From assembly GCA_000750105.3 (NCBI GenBank), contig JPHH03000068.1, positions 103,557-167,556 on the forward strand: a stretch of 64,000 bases of DNA, read 5' to 3'. Origin of the DNA: Tolypocladium sp. Sup5 PDA-1 (Eukaryota; Ascomycota; Sordariomycetes; Hypocreales; Ophiocordycipitaceae). Shown piece after piece: positions 21,331 to 32,479 of the stretch (position 1 is its first letter; each line of letters begins with the position of its first letter). The notes beneath the pieces were generated by a model. The model did no database searches, was not told the origin of the DNA, and was given only the letters and a program-made list of their open reading frames with translations. A program made the position numbers and the translations under genes.

Positions 21331-24300
21331 CTAAGGCTTGCTTACCTGTTCCTTTCTAAAGAACTTAAAGTACCCAGCGCAGAGAAGTAATTGCAGTCCT
21401 AGGACAATCCAGAACGACGCTTTCGACAAAGCAACAGCGAGACCTTCGCTGATGTCAGGGAAAACGTCTCCCGGGCCCAGCTTACTCGGGGCTGTGGCCC
21501 TGGCGAGAATGACAGCCACGGATCCTAGGACCTGGGCCGCCACACAGGCGGCCGCGACGTGGACACGAGTCAGTGTGAGCATGAGAATCATACCAACTGC
21601 CCCCTCCTGTAGACCGTCGAGGACACCGAGCCACAACCACAAAGTACGGCTCAGGATGGCTGATGCAACCGCACCCCCAGCCCAGGGCATCCACAGCCCA
21701 ATTCCTGATGTTCCCCACCAAATCTGGGCCCAGCGCGGTGCACCGAGGCCGACGGCGAACATGGGAAACAGCCAAGGATGGCTCTTGGTAGCCCTGGCTA
21801 AGAAGAAAAGGAAGAGTCCCCATACGGCGAAGAAGGCGAGGGCTAGCAGGACCATAGCCCAGACAGGCACGGCCTTGGATGAGAAGAGGTAGAACCAGTT
21901 GCGGCCAGCGAGAGTGCTCAAAAAGTAGTTTTGCACGATGACAGCAAACAAGTACCATGCAATAGTCTTGCGTTTCAGTAGAGTCTTCCATAGTTGGGGA
22001 ACGGACCCAGGCGACTCCCTGTAAAAGTCAGGGAGGCCCACGTACAGGACTAGGCCGACGGCCCAGAGCAGACAAGCGATGGGCAGGCAGACGGCTAAGA
22101 GGTAGGGTGAAGCGGCTAAAACGGGAGCTGCTTGGTTGTTTGCACTGGCGGAAGCAACCAGACTTCCCCATGCCCAGAGACCCATGGAGTAGAGCTGTGT
22201 CAGCCCCTGAACGATGGCCATGCGCTGGATCCACTTGGAGACGGTTGAGCCGCCGTCGGTGCCAAAGTTGAAGGCAAAGGCCAAAGAACCTGACGATGAG
22301 GCAAAGGCATAGAGGCCGATGGCGACGTTTTGCAGCCAGACCATGCCGGCGTTGGAGGCAAAGAATGGGGAACAGCCGAGAACGACAAAGGCGATTCCGT
22401 AGACGAGATAGGGGAGCGAGAGCGGGTAGAGCAGGGGCAGAGTGCGGGACATGGCGTACCACACCATGGAGGAGCCGAGGTAGATGGACGCGATGATGTA
22501 TAGTCTAGTGGCAGTTTGGCCAACTTCGCCGGTGAGTAACGCCACTTGGTACGAGTTGCTGGCGATGACCTGGTTTACGGCCAGCAGTATAGCATAGACT
22601 GGCCAGTCGCCGAGGCGATACTGGAGATATCTGTATTGGGTGAACGTCAGTCAGCATTCTGAGTGTATTGCATATTGAGAGGGCTTGAAGCCAACTGACC
22701 TTTTGATACCAGCAGGCGGAACATAGTACCTGGGCAGGGCAAACTGCTCGTCGTACGAGTCGCGCGTTGATTCCGGCGACAAACCGCTCCCATGATAACA
22801 ATCTTCGTCATCGTCTGCTGCCACTATGCTGTTCGATGCGCTGGAACTTCTGCGACTCGGAGCGCGGCCACGCTCCGGTGGGTGCAAGCCAAAACTGACT
22901 GCAGACGTCCGCTGTTGGCTGACATCAAGTCTCGATCTTGACGGCGAAGTGTTTCTCGACCTAGGCATGTCCCTCAAGGAAGGAGGAGAGCGTCCAAGTT
23001 TTGCGTCCAAGTACATGTCGAACCATTCCTTTTCACTCTTGACCAGGTAGTGCTCGAGGCACAGTTCGGAAACCGAGTTCTTCGCCGTCAGGTTCTCAAG
23101 CTTCTTCTCCAAGCCGCGGTAGAACTCGCCCGTGGGGTCGGTGAACATGGGATCCGTCTGCTGCAGCTTGTAGTCTTGCCGGTCGCCCACGACCTCGTCC
23201 ATGCTCAGAAGCGTGGTACTGCTGGTGTTTTCATGCACGCCCAGGCACACGGGCGGTGTGAGAGGCATAACTTCGCCCTGGGGAGAGTCCATCAGGGGAG
23301 TATTGACACGCGATCTGTCCCGCTCCGTGCCTATGGTAGTAGCAGCATTGTCGTCGTAGTCGGGAATGTGTCTGACCCACGCGGGCGACGTGCTCATCCG
23401 GTAGACCTGATCGCGTGGGGTTACGGAGCTATCACGGCTGTGCTTAGTCAAAGCCAAAGTCGGCACCGTTTTGGCTCCCCTCTCGCGGTGTTTTCCGTGT
23501 GCCTTGATAACGCCATCATGCAGCTTCTCGAGTTTCTCCAGCCATTCCGCAACGGGGAAACGTTGTTTTGCAGACCAGGCACGCATTTGGGCTCTTGTAG
23601 GCTGATCCGTCTCCAAAGCAGACTTGATGGCGTGTTTGAATTGCTCGATGAGATAGGACTGCGGCCATATTAGTCGAAAGGGGCAGGTAAAGGGGAGGGG
23701 AGGAGGGGAGAAAATCTCACAGCCTTGGTCGATTCAACCGTATACCACCAGCCTGGCATCTGTCCCAGACCACCGACTCGTGCACCAACGCCCAAGGCTC
23801 CCTTTCTTCCGAACTCAACAGCAACCAAGCCAAAAGGCTCGTCTCTTGAAGGAATCAGAGCGAATTCGGCGCCACTGAAGATATAGGGAGGCAGAGATGT
23901 GAACTCCGGCTTGCTGTACACGCGTCCTGGGTACAACTCCGTGAGCTTGCTAAGCTTGAGTGCGGCGAAGCGACCGTATAGGTCCACGACAGGGCCGACG
24001 CAGATGAGCTGCGTTTCAGGGTAGCGCTCGAGGACCCAGGGGAAAATGTCGGCAATGAGGTCAACCTGTCAACAAGGATTTTTCTTAGATTCGGTTCCCG
24101 GAAAGAATTATAAAAACGAGTCAGGGGGAACGAGGGGAAGAGCATCACTTACGCCCTTTTGCACAGACCATCGGCCGACGAAGACGAACAACTCGGCTTT
24201 GGGATTGTTCTCGAGCCCGGCCCACTCCTGTGCCTGTCTCTTGAGGTCATTTCGGCTAGCCTCATAGTTCTGGTCGACCTCGACACTAGTGTCGTTGAGG

Positions 24301-27300
24301 AATTCGTCCTTGTCCCACCGAGAAGTGTCCGTCGGATCCGGATTCGGCAGCTGGCCGACCCTGGGCAGGCCCCAGAAAATGGGGTACCGGGCGAATGACC
24401 GATCCCCGTACTTTTCGGAGACACCAACGGCACCGAAACCTTTTTGGTAAACGCGTAGGTAGCTGGCGCCAGCGTTGAGGAGATTGAAGACTAGGCGGCG
24501 ATAGTCAGAATGGGTCTTGTACAGCAAGGGAAGCAAGAAAAGAAAAAGATTACCTGAGCCGTATTGGCAGAATTTCTTGACAATCTCGGGTTCTACATTA
24601 AAGGCCTTGCACACTTCCTCGCTTTCCTCAGGCGTTCGCATCGGCCACATGCCCTGAAATTCGGCATTGTGAAGGGAAAGCGCAGTAGGGACGGTGCGTG
24701 GAAGGAGGTACAGTAATGCCAGAGCGCCGTGATAGTCGTTGATGTGGTATATGTCAATTGGGAAGCGATTGATGGTTTCGGCGATGCATTGGTTCCTAGA
24801 CATGCAACTGTTAGCCGCGTGTTTCCTCTTGCCAGGGTGATAGTCAGTCGACTGACCAGGCCGAGTAGTAGATGGCACTCTCCAAATCGTCCATGCGCGG
24901 TGGGTACGGCATGGCCTTGGTCTGCTTCCTAAACACAGGCGCATCCAGCAAGACGAACGTAATGTTGTCCAACTGGTGGTATTGCACCTTGATCTCGTAC
25001 ACCCGGTCCAGAATGGTGACAAACATGCTTTCGGTCGGCTTGTCCTCTGGGTACGTGACATCGCCGACGCAGGGAACAACCCAGATGAGGTCGTGGTGCT
25101 GGAGGGCCTTGCCCATCAACTGCGCCATGACACCCAGGCCACCAATCTTGATCTTGATCTCCCAATCGTCGATGTTGTACTCCATCGTCGCAATCAGAAC
25201 TTTACGCCTCTTCTGCCCATTGGCACCAGCGGCAGGCGCTGCGGCCACGAGGTCGCCCGAGCTCGACGCCCTGAGCGGCTCGACGCCCGAGGCGCGCGAA
25301 AACACGTTGCGTGTCTTGCGCATCAGTATGCCCAGCTTGTGCCTGTCGTGCAGGCCCTGCGCGTTCAGCTTGACCTTGTAGAAGGATTGTTTGAAGGCTT
25401 GTACCGCCGCGATGCCGCCGAGGACGGGCACGATGAAGACGGCAAGATAGAGCGTGAGTTGAATCCACATGTTGCCCGCGGGGACAAGCTGGTAGCGCAT
25501 GGTGGCGTCGTTCATGACGAGGCGGTAGGCCAGGTACGGTCTTGGGGGGGCTTGCGTGATGTTGATGGAGTTGCTGATCAAGGAAGAAGGGGGCAGACGC
25601 TCGAGCACAGAGTCTCCGTCCACGTCACCGTAAACAAAGGACTGATCGGGCTTGCCATCGGGATTTGTGCCCCAGACGCTCAGCTGCAAGTAATTGGGCC
25701 ACTCGTCCATGTAGTGCCACTCCCACGTTGACTCGCCCGTCTGCTTCAGACTGCTGGACAAGCCAGCATCGTAGCCAAAGCTGTTGAAGGGACCAGCGGC
25801 GAACATGTGCGGGATGCGCCGCGGCGTTTTGAAGTCGAGGTCGGCGTGCATCTTGTACGCGCTGGTGCCCAGTAGTTTGCTGAAATACTGCACGACGACG
25901 TGCTCGCCCTGCCACCCCTGGGCATCCGTGCCGGACCAGTCCTGCTTCTCGGCCGTCGTCTCGGTCTCATAGTCCTTCCAATCGCTCCACGATGACTCCC
26001 AGTTGGTCGAGTAGCGGAATTTGGTGGCGCCAGCGGCTGTGTGCGAAAGCTTTAGGGCCCCATCGCCGGTCCTGCTCAGGAGTGTGGTAGAGTGCTCGGC
26101 CATCTGGGGAAACACAATCGGATTGTCCTTGGCCCCGACACGGAACAGGAACCGGTCGGTGCTCTCCGTCCTCGATCTCCCGTCCTGTGCCGTTGCGTTG
26201 GCCACGATGACCTGGTGGACGCCGTGTTTCACGTTGATCAAGTTGGCCTTCCAAGACCAGGCCGAGGCGATTGCGCCGCTCCATTCTACAACGGCCTGGA
26301 AAATCTTCTTGCACTCAATCGACTTCTCGTCGATGTGGGGAGCACTGCCGTCATCGGTGGTGGATTTGAAGCTGATGGCGTCTTTGAAGGAACCGCAGCT
26401 CATGGGGACAGAGACCTGGAACTCGATGGGAACAGTGTTGTTTGGCTCGCTCGACTCGATGCGGTAGTCATGCCCCGGACTGAACTTGGTCAGCATGACA
26501 GGTGGCTTCACGAAGTCAACCTTTGGCACATAGGCGCGGAACTCGAAAGGCTTCATGGTGACGTTCCTGACACAGCCGTTGATGCCCATCTGGCCAGCGT
26601 ATTCGAGGCTTTTGGGTGAGTCTTGGAGCACCATCTCCTGGTGGGGGAACATCAGATTCTTGACTCGGGTCCCGGACTTGAACGGCGAGATGAGCGCCGA
26701 GTCCTCGTTGGAGCAGTCAAACGAGTACGTCCATGTCATGTTTCTGTTCGAATACAGCAGCCACACCGGCACCACATTGCCGCCAAGGTTCTGCACACTG
26801 AGCTGATACCGCAAGACGCTGAAAAGTCCCGTGGTCGTTGCCACTCCCGAGTTGCCGGGATACAGGATGTCTTCGGTATGGTTCGACAGCTGCTCCAGCC
26901 ACAAGCCGTCCTGCAGGACAGGGAACTGCTCTCTCAGCTTATACATGTGCTTAAGAATGTTCCTCATCGGGTGGCTGGGATCGCGATGGTCCCACGAGAC
27001 AGTGTCGTCGCGGCAGGCCCCACGCGCGGGATCCAGGGGCATCTGGTAGTACAGAAGCCCTGGCAGGGAATAGCATCCGTGGCTTTGCCAGGCAGGGGCC
27101 GAAGAGAGCGGCTGTCGGCCGTACATGTAGTTGGTGGCCGTGTTGTCCAGCGCGTAAAAGGCCTGCTCTTCTCCCCACAGGAGTAAAGGGATGCCGGGCA
27201 GATGCAGGGTCGAAATGAAGAGCCCGAGTAGGTTACGCTCATGGCCCAGGGTGACGGCAGGCCACCGGAAGGTATCCTGGTTCGCGGTGCCGTACATGTG

Positions 27301-28913
27301 TCGTGGGTCTGTCTTTCCAGTGTTGGCATTGATCAGATCGTTGGACAGAAGAATCTCATTCCACGCGTCCACAAAGTTGCTAGGCACATCGTACGCCGCT
27401 GTGCCCGTGCCGTCCATGCCCAGAAAGATGACCAAGTAGCGGTACAAGGAGTAGTGGAAGGCGACCGAATCTAGTGCTTGGTGGTCCGGGTCACGGATGA
27501 AGATGTCGAGCGTCGTGGTGTTGGTCAGATTGCCAGCCGTGTTGATGTCTTTCAACCACTGTTTCGGCTGACGCCCGCGCCCAACGTAAATGGACCCCAT
27601 GGTGTTGCCCGCCGTGACCTCGCCCGGCTGGAAAAAGTTGTCTTTGCCGACCGAGCGCGCGCACTCGCGCATGCGCTTGGAGAAGTTGCCCTGGGCGTCG
27701 ACTGTGACTTGTAGCGCTTTATCGTATCGGAAGCCGTCGATGTCCAACCTTCGTTTTTGCGACCTGTATCAGTATTCTCCTCTGATTTACTCACTGCGCA
27801 AGCCTTTTATTTTTATTTTTTTTACTTACATCTTGATGAGAAGGCATGAAAAATGGGCAAGCTTCACGTTCACTGAGGGAACCCACTCACGCAGTCTGTC
27901 TTGGACCGAGGAGAACTTGGTCAACTGACGTTGGTAGTCGGGGTAGAAACCAAACGCTTCAGTATCGCCATACTATCGAAGAGCGATTAGCACCACTAAC
28001 GACATCTACAGATGAGTCCAACAAGCAAAAGGGCGGGGTTTCCGGGCAAATACCTGATCAAAATCACCGTTGTAGCAGCCACTGAACTTGCCGTAAATGT
28101 CTTGTCCAACCTCGGAACCGTTGTCCAAGTACAGTCTGGGGAAATGGTCACAGCTTTTGTTGTATTCGGATTTGAAGCCCCAATCGTGGTAGTGCCTATC
28201 GGTTTTGTACAGCGCCGGCATCTCCTTGGGCTCGAACGGGGCCGAAGAGTTCAGATAGCCTTTGAAACCAATCAGGTCACCCATGGTCGCCATCGTGTTA
28301 TCCATAACGACGTACTAGGTAGGAGGATCAACATTTGTAAACAAAAACTGAAAAGGCACATCAACACATGTATGTAACCTACCATGCCACGCCTGTGAAT
28401 CTCATCCATGGCTGCCCTCCACTCCGTGATGTTGCCAAAATGCATGTCCAACAACGTGTTGTCTAACGGCGAGTAGGAATCGTAACCCCAGGGCTGGTTG
28501 ATGAGAGGAGATCCGGACAGATATAAACCCTTGATTCCCATACCTTGGATGTAATCTAGTGAGTCCACGAGGCCTGAGATGTCACCGCCGAATCGAAGCT
28601 GCGTCCCCGAAACATCTTGCTCGAAAACCGTCCCGTTTGTGTTGTCGTTGAGCGGATCACCGTTTACAAACCGGTCGAGCATGACGGTGTAAAACGGGAA
28701 CCGCCAGCTGTCGGGGGACGTCGCGTAAACGTGGTTTTCCCATGTTCCATTATAATCTAGGGGGTGTGTCGCACTCTCGGCCGTGTTCAGATTGTAGTCT
28801 GCATATTGAGGATCGTACTTCAGGCTGTTGACGGCATTGGATAGCCAGCCCAGGAGCAGGAGGACGGAGAGTCCCCCGATCAACATGTTGGACGCTGTAT
28901 GAGGTGACGGCAT
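21331..28913 (-). CDS. ags1: Cell-wall alpha-1,3-glucan synthase
   Basis: Nine exons: 28913-28383, 28314-28054, 27972-27830, 27748-24857, 24795-24554, 24490-24153, 24065-23721, 23658-22700 and 22630-21331. All GT-AG introns (61-87 bp) join in phase to give 2336 residues, close to the ~2400 usual for this family. Order: signal peptide (LLIGGL-type hydrophobic start), extracellular GH13 amylase-like domain with [10 protein letters not shown] (about residues 314-323, nucleophile Asp321), a single membrane span near 1070-1095, a cytosolic GT5 synthase domain from ~1159 with the K-x-G-G-L motif (KIGGLG, ~1179) and the E-x7-E-type region [13 protein letters not shown], a Ser-rich linker, and ten or more C-terminal membrane spans (~1905-2330). 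The enzyme (EC 2.4.1.183) polymerises UDP-glucose into alpha-1,3-glucan at the plasma membrane and exports it. No lesions were seen. It lies inside the segment that splits Helitron A. The ATG at 28886 is an alternative start. Confidence 0.93.
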
Positions 28914-29640
28914 TACGCCTCTTCCAAAAAGGTACGAGCAGGCGCTGGCTGATGAAGCAAATCGATGCCAGGACCAAAGCAAAATGAATGAATTTATTAA
29001 GAAAGTAAGTGAGATGTAACAAGACTTATTATTGTGGTACGCACATGTTCGCATGTATTGTCTTTGTCTGTCGAATGGACGAGAGTTTGTCTACCCAAGC
29101 AGGCGCTGGAATTAACCTAGCAAACTTTTGGCCATCATGACACAAGCCATCGTATTTCCATACGAGACATAGCCCTATAGCTAGCTTGGAAGTAGTAGTG
29201 CATTGACTCTTGCCTCAGGGATTACGAACTGACTCGCAGATGCGGGCCCAACTAGAGGATTTTGATTTGCCGGCATCGGATTCATCCCGCGACTGCTAAG
29301 CCTTTGCCAGGCATTTCCATGATTCGCAAAAGATGGACCCCGGCGATTTTCTGGTGTCTAGCCCGAATCTGTATATAATATTCTTCCTCTATGTTGCATA
29401 GTTGGCTTCATTACGTCTCACGTGTTGGGAGGGCCGGCTGGGATTCTTTGCATTTTCGTATTGCAATCCGAGACCGGGATAGGAGAAGGGACTAAGAGGT
29501 ATACTCGTGTGGGATGGCATCAAATTCCTCAACACCTTGATAGCAGAGGCCGTATCTGCACTACATGAGTTACTCGCTCGCTGTTTGCACAGCCACGCAC
29601 TAGGGTCTACTCCGCAGTTAGCCTTGTGCCATGGTTTGGC
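28914..29640. promoter_or_regulatory. Upstream region of the alpha-glucan synthase
   Basis: AT-richer sequence with no coding motif lies between the synthase start and the dispersed repeat at 29641. It must hold the promoter and 5' leader of the minus-strand synthase; no specific site could be identified. Confidence 0.4.
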
Positions 29641-29885
29641 AGTCAGCTTCCGTCGGGATTTGTTCTCCTGGTCTAGGGAGGCCGCCAAGATTGTCCGCGA
29701 AGAAGTTGATTTGCCGAGCTACTTTGGATCCTCCTTTCTTTCGTGTTCCTGGCCTAAGCAATTACCGAACGCCATGCGACTTGCTAGCTTCTGCCGACGT
29801 TTTGCTAACTTGGGGGCTATGGGGACGACATGACGACGTTCGTCCAACTTATCAAGGATAATTCAACACTCGGGCTCGTATTCAG
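29641..29885 (+). repeat. Dispersed ~245-bp repeat, copy 1
   Basis: Closely similar to the reverse complement of 43172-43417. Shared blocks include TAGGGAGGCCGCCAA, TGATTTGCCGAGCTACTTTG, CAATTACCGAACGCCATGCG and the end CTCGGGCTCGTATTCAG. Homology falls away sharply on both sides. It carries only a broken short frame, so it is a non-autonomous or fragmentary repeat of unknown class. The two copies are inverted and enclose 13.3 kb. Confidence 0.85.
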
Positions 29886-30064
29886 AAACCGGAAATGCAC
29901 TTTTGTATGGGGCTGAGCTGCTGCGGTATAGTTGATTCTCCTTTCAATCCGGGGCTAAGGATATAAAGCTGCAGCTCTGTTATCGTTGACAATCACCCGA
30001 TGATTTGAGAGCACTGAACCATCGTTGTGTATCTTTCTGTCTCCTGAACCAACCATATCTCGTA

Positions 30065-31267
30065 ATGCAAATCAAAATGCGGTCGCTGCTTCTCTTCGGG
30101 GCACTGGCTTCCCAGTCCCTTGCCGCTCCTACAGCCTCGAACGGCACCCTCCAACACTGGCTCTACAGCAGCGAGATCGATGACAAGGCGCTAGCGATCT
30201 TAGACAGACCTGATATTGCAGGCGTCCAAGCACTATATAGCTGGAAGTCCTTGGAGTCTGGGAAGGGCGAATATGACTTCTCCCCTATCAAGAACGACAT
30301 CACACGCGTCCAGGCCAAGGGCAAGAAATTCTGGGTTCAGCTGCAGGACAGGGCATTCTCTACCGAGTTCAACCCGGTGCCGAAGTACATGCACACACCA
30401 CTCTACAATAACGGCAGTGTCCCGTCTTGCAATGGCGAGAATTGCGATACGGACTTCAAGGTCGGCGGCTGGGCGACGGCGCAGTGGAATCCGCACGTAC
30501 GCGAGCGATTCCAGGCGCTCTTAGGGGCAATGGCAAAAGAACTCGACGGGGACATATACGGACTCAACCTCGCAGAGACTTCTATCTCGGTTCAGAAGAA
30601 TGCAAACAACTACACTAGCGAGGGTTACTTTACTGGGGAGCTGGAAAACGCCAGATACGCTGCAAGCGTCTTCAACAAGTCCTACGTTGTTCAATACGTC
30701 AACTTCTGGCCCGACGATTGGGCGAATGCGAACAAGTCCTTGACCAGGTCGTTCGACTACTACGCCGAACATAGCGTTGGCGTCGGCGGGCCCGATCTAA
30801 TCCCGTTCAAGAAAGCACAAGAGGACAACTCGTACCCGCTCATCTTCAGCTACCGCAACAAGGTCCCTATCAGCGTGGTGGCTGTCCAGGAGCCTGATTT
30901 GGAGGAGACTAACCCCAAGACCGGCAAAATGTTCACAAAGGAGGAGTTTATTAATTTTGCGGTCAATCGTCTCGGAGTCAGAATCATTTTTTGGGCAACG
31001 GCCTCTCCGTGGCTCAGCGGGAACACAACGGCCTCTACCGGCGGCGATCGGTGCCTCCCTAAGTGCGAAGACGGGAAGAACAAGTGCTTGACCGCTCCAG
31101 ACTCGAATAAGTCCACTTGCGTCTCCAACTACGAGTCATGCAAGACGTCCTGCCCCAATGGCAGTGCCACTGGCACCGGAGGAATGCCTCCTGCTGTTAC
31201 GGCCGCTGGTGACCGCATCCAGCCTGCTCTGGCTCTCCTTGCGCTTGGCGCTGCGGCTCTCTTGTAA
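30065..31267 (+). CDS. Secreted, probably GPI-anchored glycoside-hydrolase-like protein
   Basis: A 400-residue intronless protein. The N-terminus (MRSLLLFGALASQSLAAPTA, from the second Met) is a clear signal peptide with likely cleavage after SLAA. The body has the look of a TIM-barrel hydrolase: ALYSWKSLESGKGEYDFSPI, KGKKFWVQLQDRAF, the pair DIYGLNLAETS with a possible catalytic Glu, YVNFWPD, and VRIIFWATASPW near the end. A Cys-rich module follows (CLPKCEDGKNKC, CVSNYESCKTSC), then Gly/Thr linker and a hydrophobic tail, QPALALLALGAAALL, typical of a GPI signal. Eight or more NxS/T sites are present. The substrate is not known; a cell-wall role is plausible from anchoring and its divergent placement beside ags1. 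ATGs at 30065 and 30077 are both possible. Confidence 0.75.
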   Translation: MQIKMRSLLLFGALASQSLAAPTASNGTLQHWLYSSEIDDKALAILDRPDIAGVQALYSWKSLESGKGEYDFSPIKNDITRVQAKGKKFWVQLQDRAFSTEFNPVPKYMHTPLYNNGSVPSCNGENCDTDFKVGGWATAQWNPHVRERFQALLGAMAKELDGDIYGLNLAETSISVQKNANNYTSEGYFTGELENARYAASVFNKSYVVQYVNFWPDDWANANKSLTRSFDYYAEHSVGVGGPDLIPFKKAQEDNSYPLIFSYRNKVPISVVAVQEPDLEETNPKTGKMFTKEEFINFAVNRLGVRIIFWATASPWLSGNTTASTGGDRCLPKCEDGKNKCLTAPDSNKSTCVSNYESCKTSCPNGSATGTGGMPPAVTAAGDRIQPALALLALGAAALL

Positions 31268-32479
31268 GCAGCTGCAGTATGTTTTTCTTTGCGCCAGCTT
31301 GCCGGTGTTTTGTAGCCAGACATTCAAGGGAAACAGAATAGTTACATGATGTTAGTTTTTCGGGCTCTCTGGCGGGTCTTGAGAAAAGATAGTAGGACCG
31401 CTCTAATAGCAATAAATAAATAAGCCGCACACTTGTATTGTATTATGGGTCTGGTTATTGGTTGCTCGGTCGGTGCCGGGGTCGACACACACATCTGCAA
31501 TACCCTCGACCGATTCGTCAATTGCAAGCCGAATACAATAGAACAAGAAGCCTTTGCTGGTGACAGACAGCTCGCACCTCGCTGCGACACCTTCTCGTTA
31601 TATTTCGCCTGGCCCCAAAATAGATCCGAACTTTCTGAGCAAACGTCGCAGTACCTCTTCCCGAACTTGTTTAGTCGACATTCCTCGAAAGAGCGGGCGG
31701 TACTCGACCCTATCATGGGCAATTGACACAGACGAAGGTGAGTCCACTGGAGAAGCAACTTCTCCGCGACCCAGTCGACGACAGAAGCGACCTGCTCCAT
31801 CAAAGAACCCGAAAACTGCCCGCCGGCTCCTTCTTTCACCCAAGGTTTGTGTCCAGCCTAATTCGACGAATTTGTTCCTAAGCTCACAAGGAATCTCCAC
31901 ACTATAGAGTATTCTCGGTTTCATTCTCTCTGTCATCGTTGGCGGAGGTGGGTTCCTGCGTCACCCTGGGTTGTAGAAGCTAACCTGGCTCGGCTGAGAC
32001 GACTATCGGTTCGGCGCGGAAGCGAGTTGTGGCTGCCTGTAGGACCGAATATTTTGCTTGGAGTTACAGCTGTGATAGATACAGGCGCCACATATCCATG
32101 GGGGCAAAGTCTGGTGCTCAGGGAAGGGGCGAGGTGAGGGGACGGGGCTGATTGTTCCAGCATTGCCTTGCTATCGCTCACGTGATCCCCTCATTGCTTG
32201 CCGTGGGGGTGTGAGCCCCCAGATCCCCCAACTCCTCCTTCGGCCCTCGCGATCATAGGTAGCGAGTTTGGTTGCAATCTGCATTCCAGCTTTTCCCCTT
32301 GGCTCAATAAGTACCAGTGTGGCCTTTGGCCTTGGACGAAAAACAATCGATATCAATCAATGGCCTCTACAACTCTTCCGACGACCCTTCATTCCATACT
32401 GTCAATGTTGAGCTGTCGTTCTGTACAAGGTTCTAATCGCTATATAATGCAAATACACGCAGTATGAATATGCGCAGGG
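31268..32479. other. No gene seen
   Basis: Convergent intergenic stretch between the GPI-type protein and the broken membrane-protein gene. Overlapping frames on both strands (up to 165 codons) lack motifs and contradict one another. Confidence 0.5.

Noticed and set aside
24872..27714. Long open frames opposite to the alpha-glucan synthase exons (for example 24976-25731, 26623-27186)
   Set aside because: They are shadows of GC-rich coding sequence on the other strand, without motifs.
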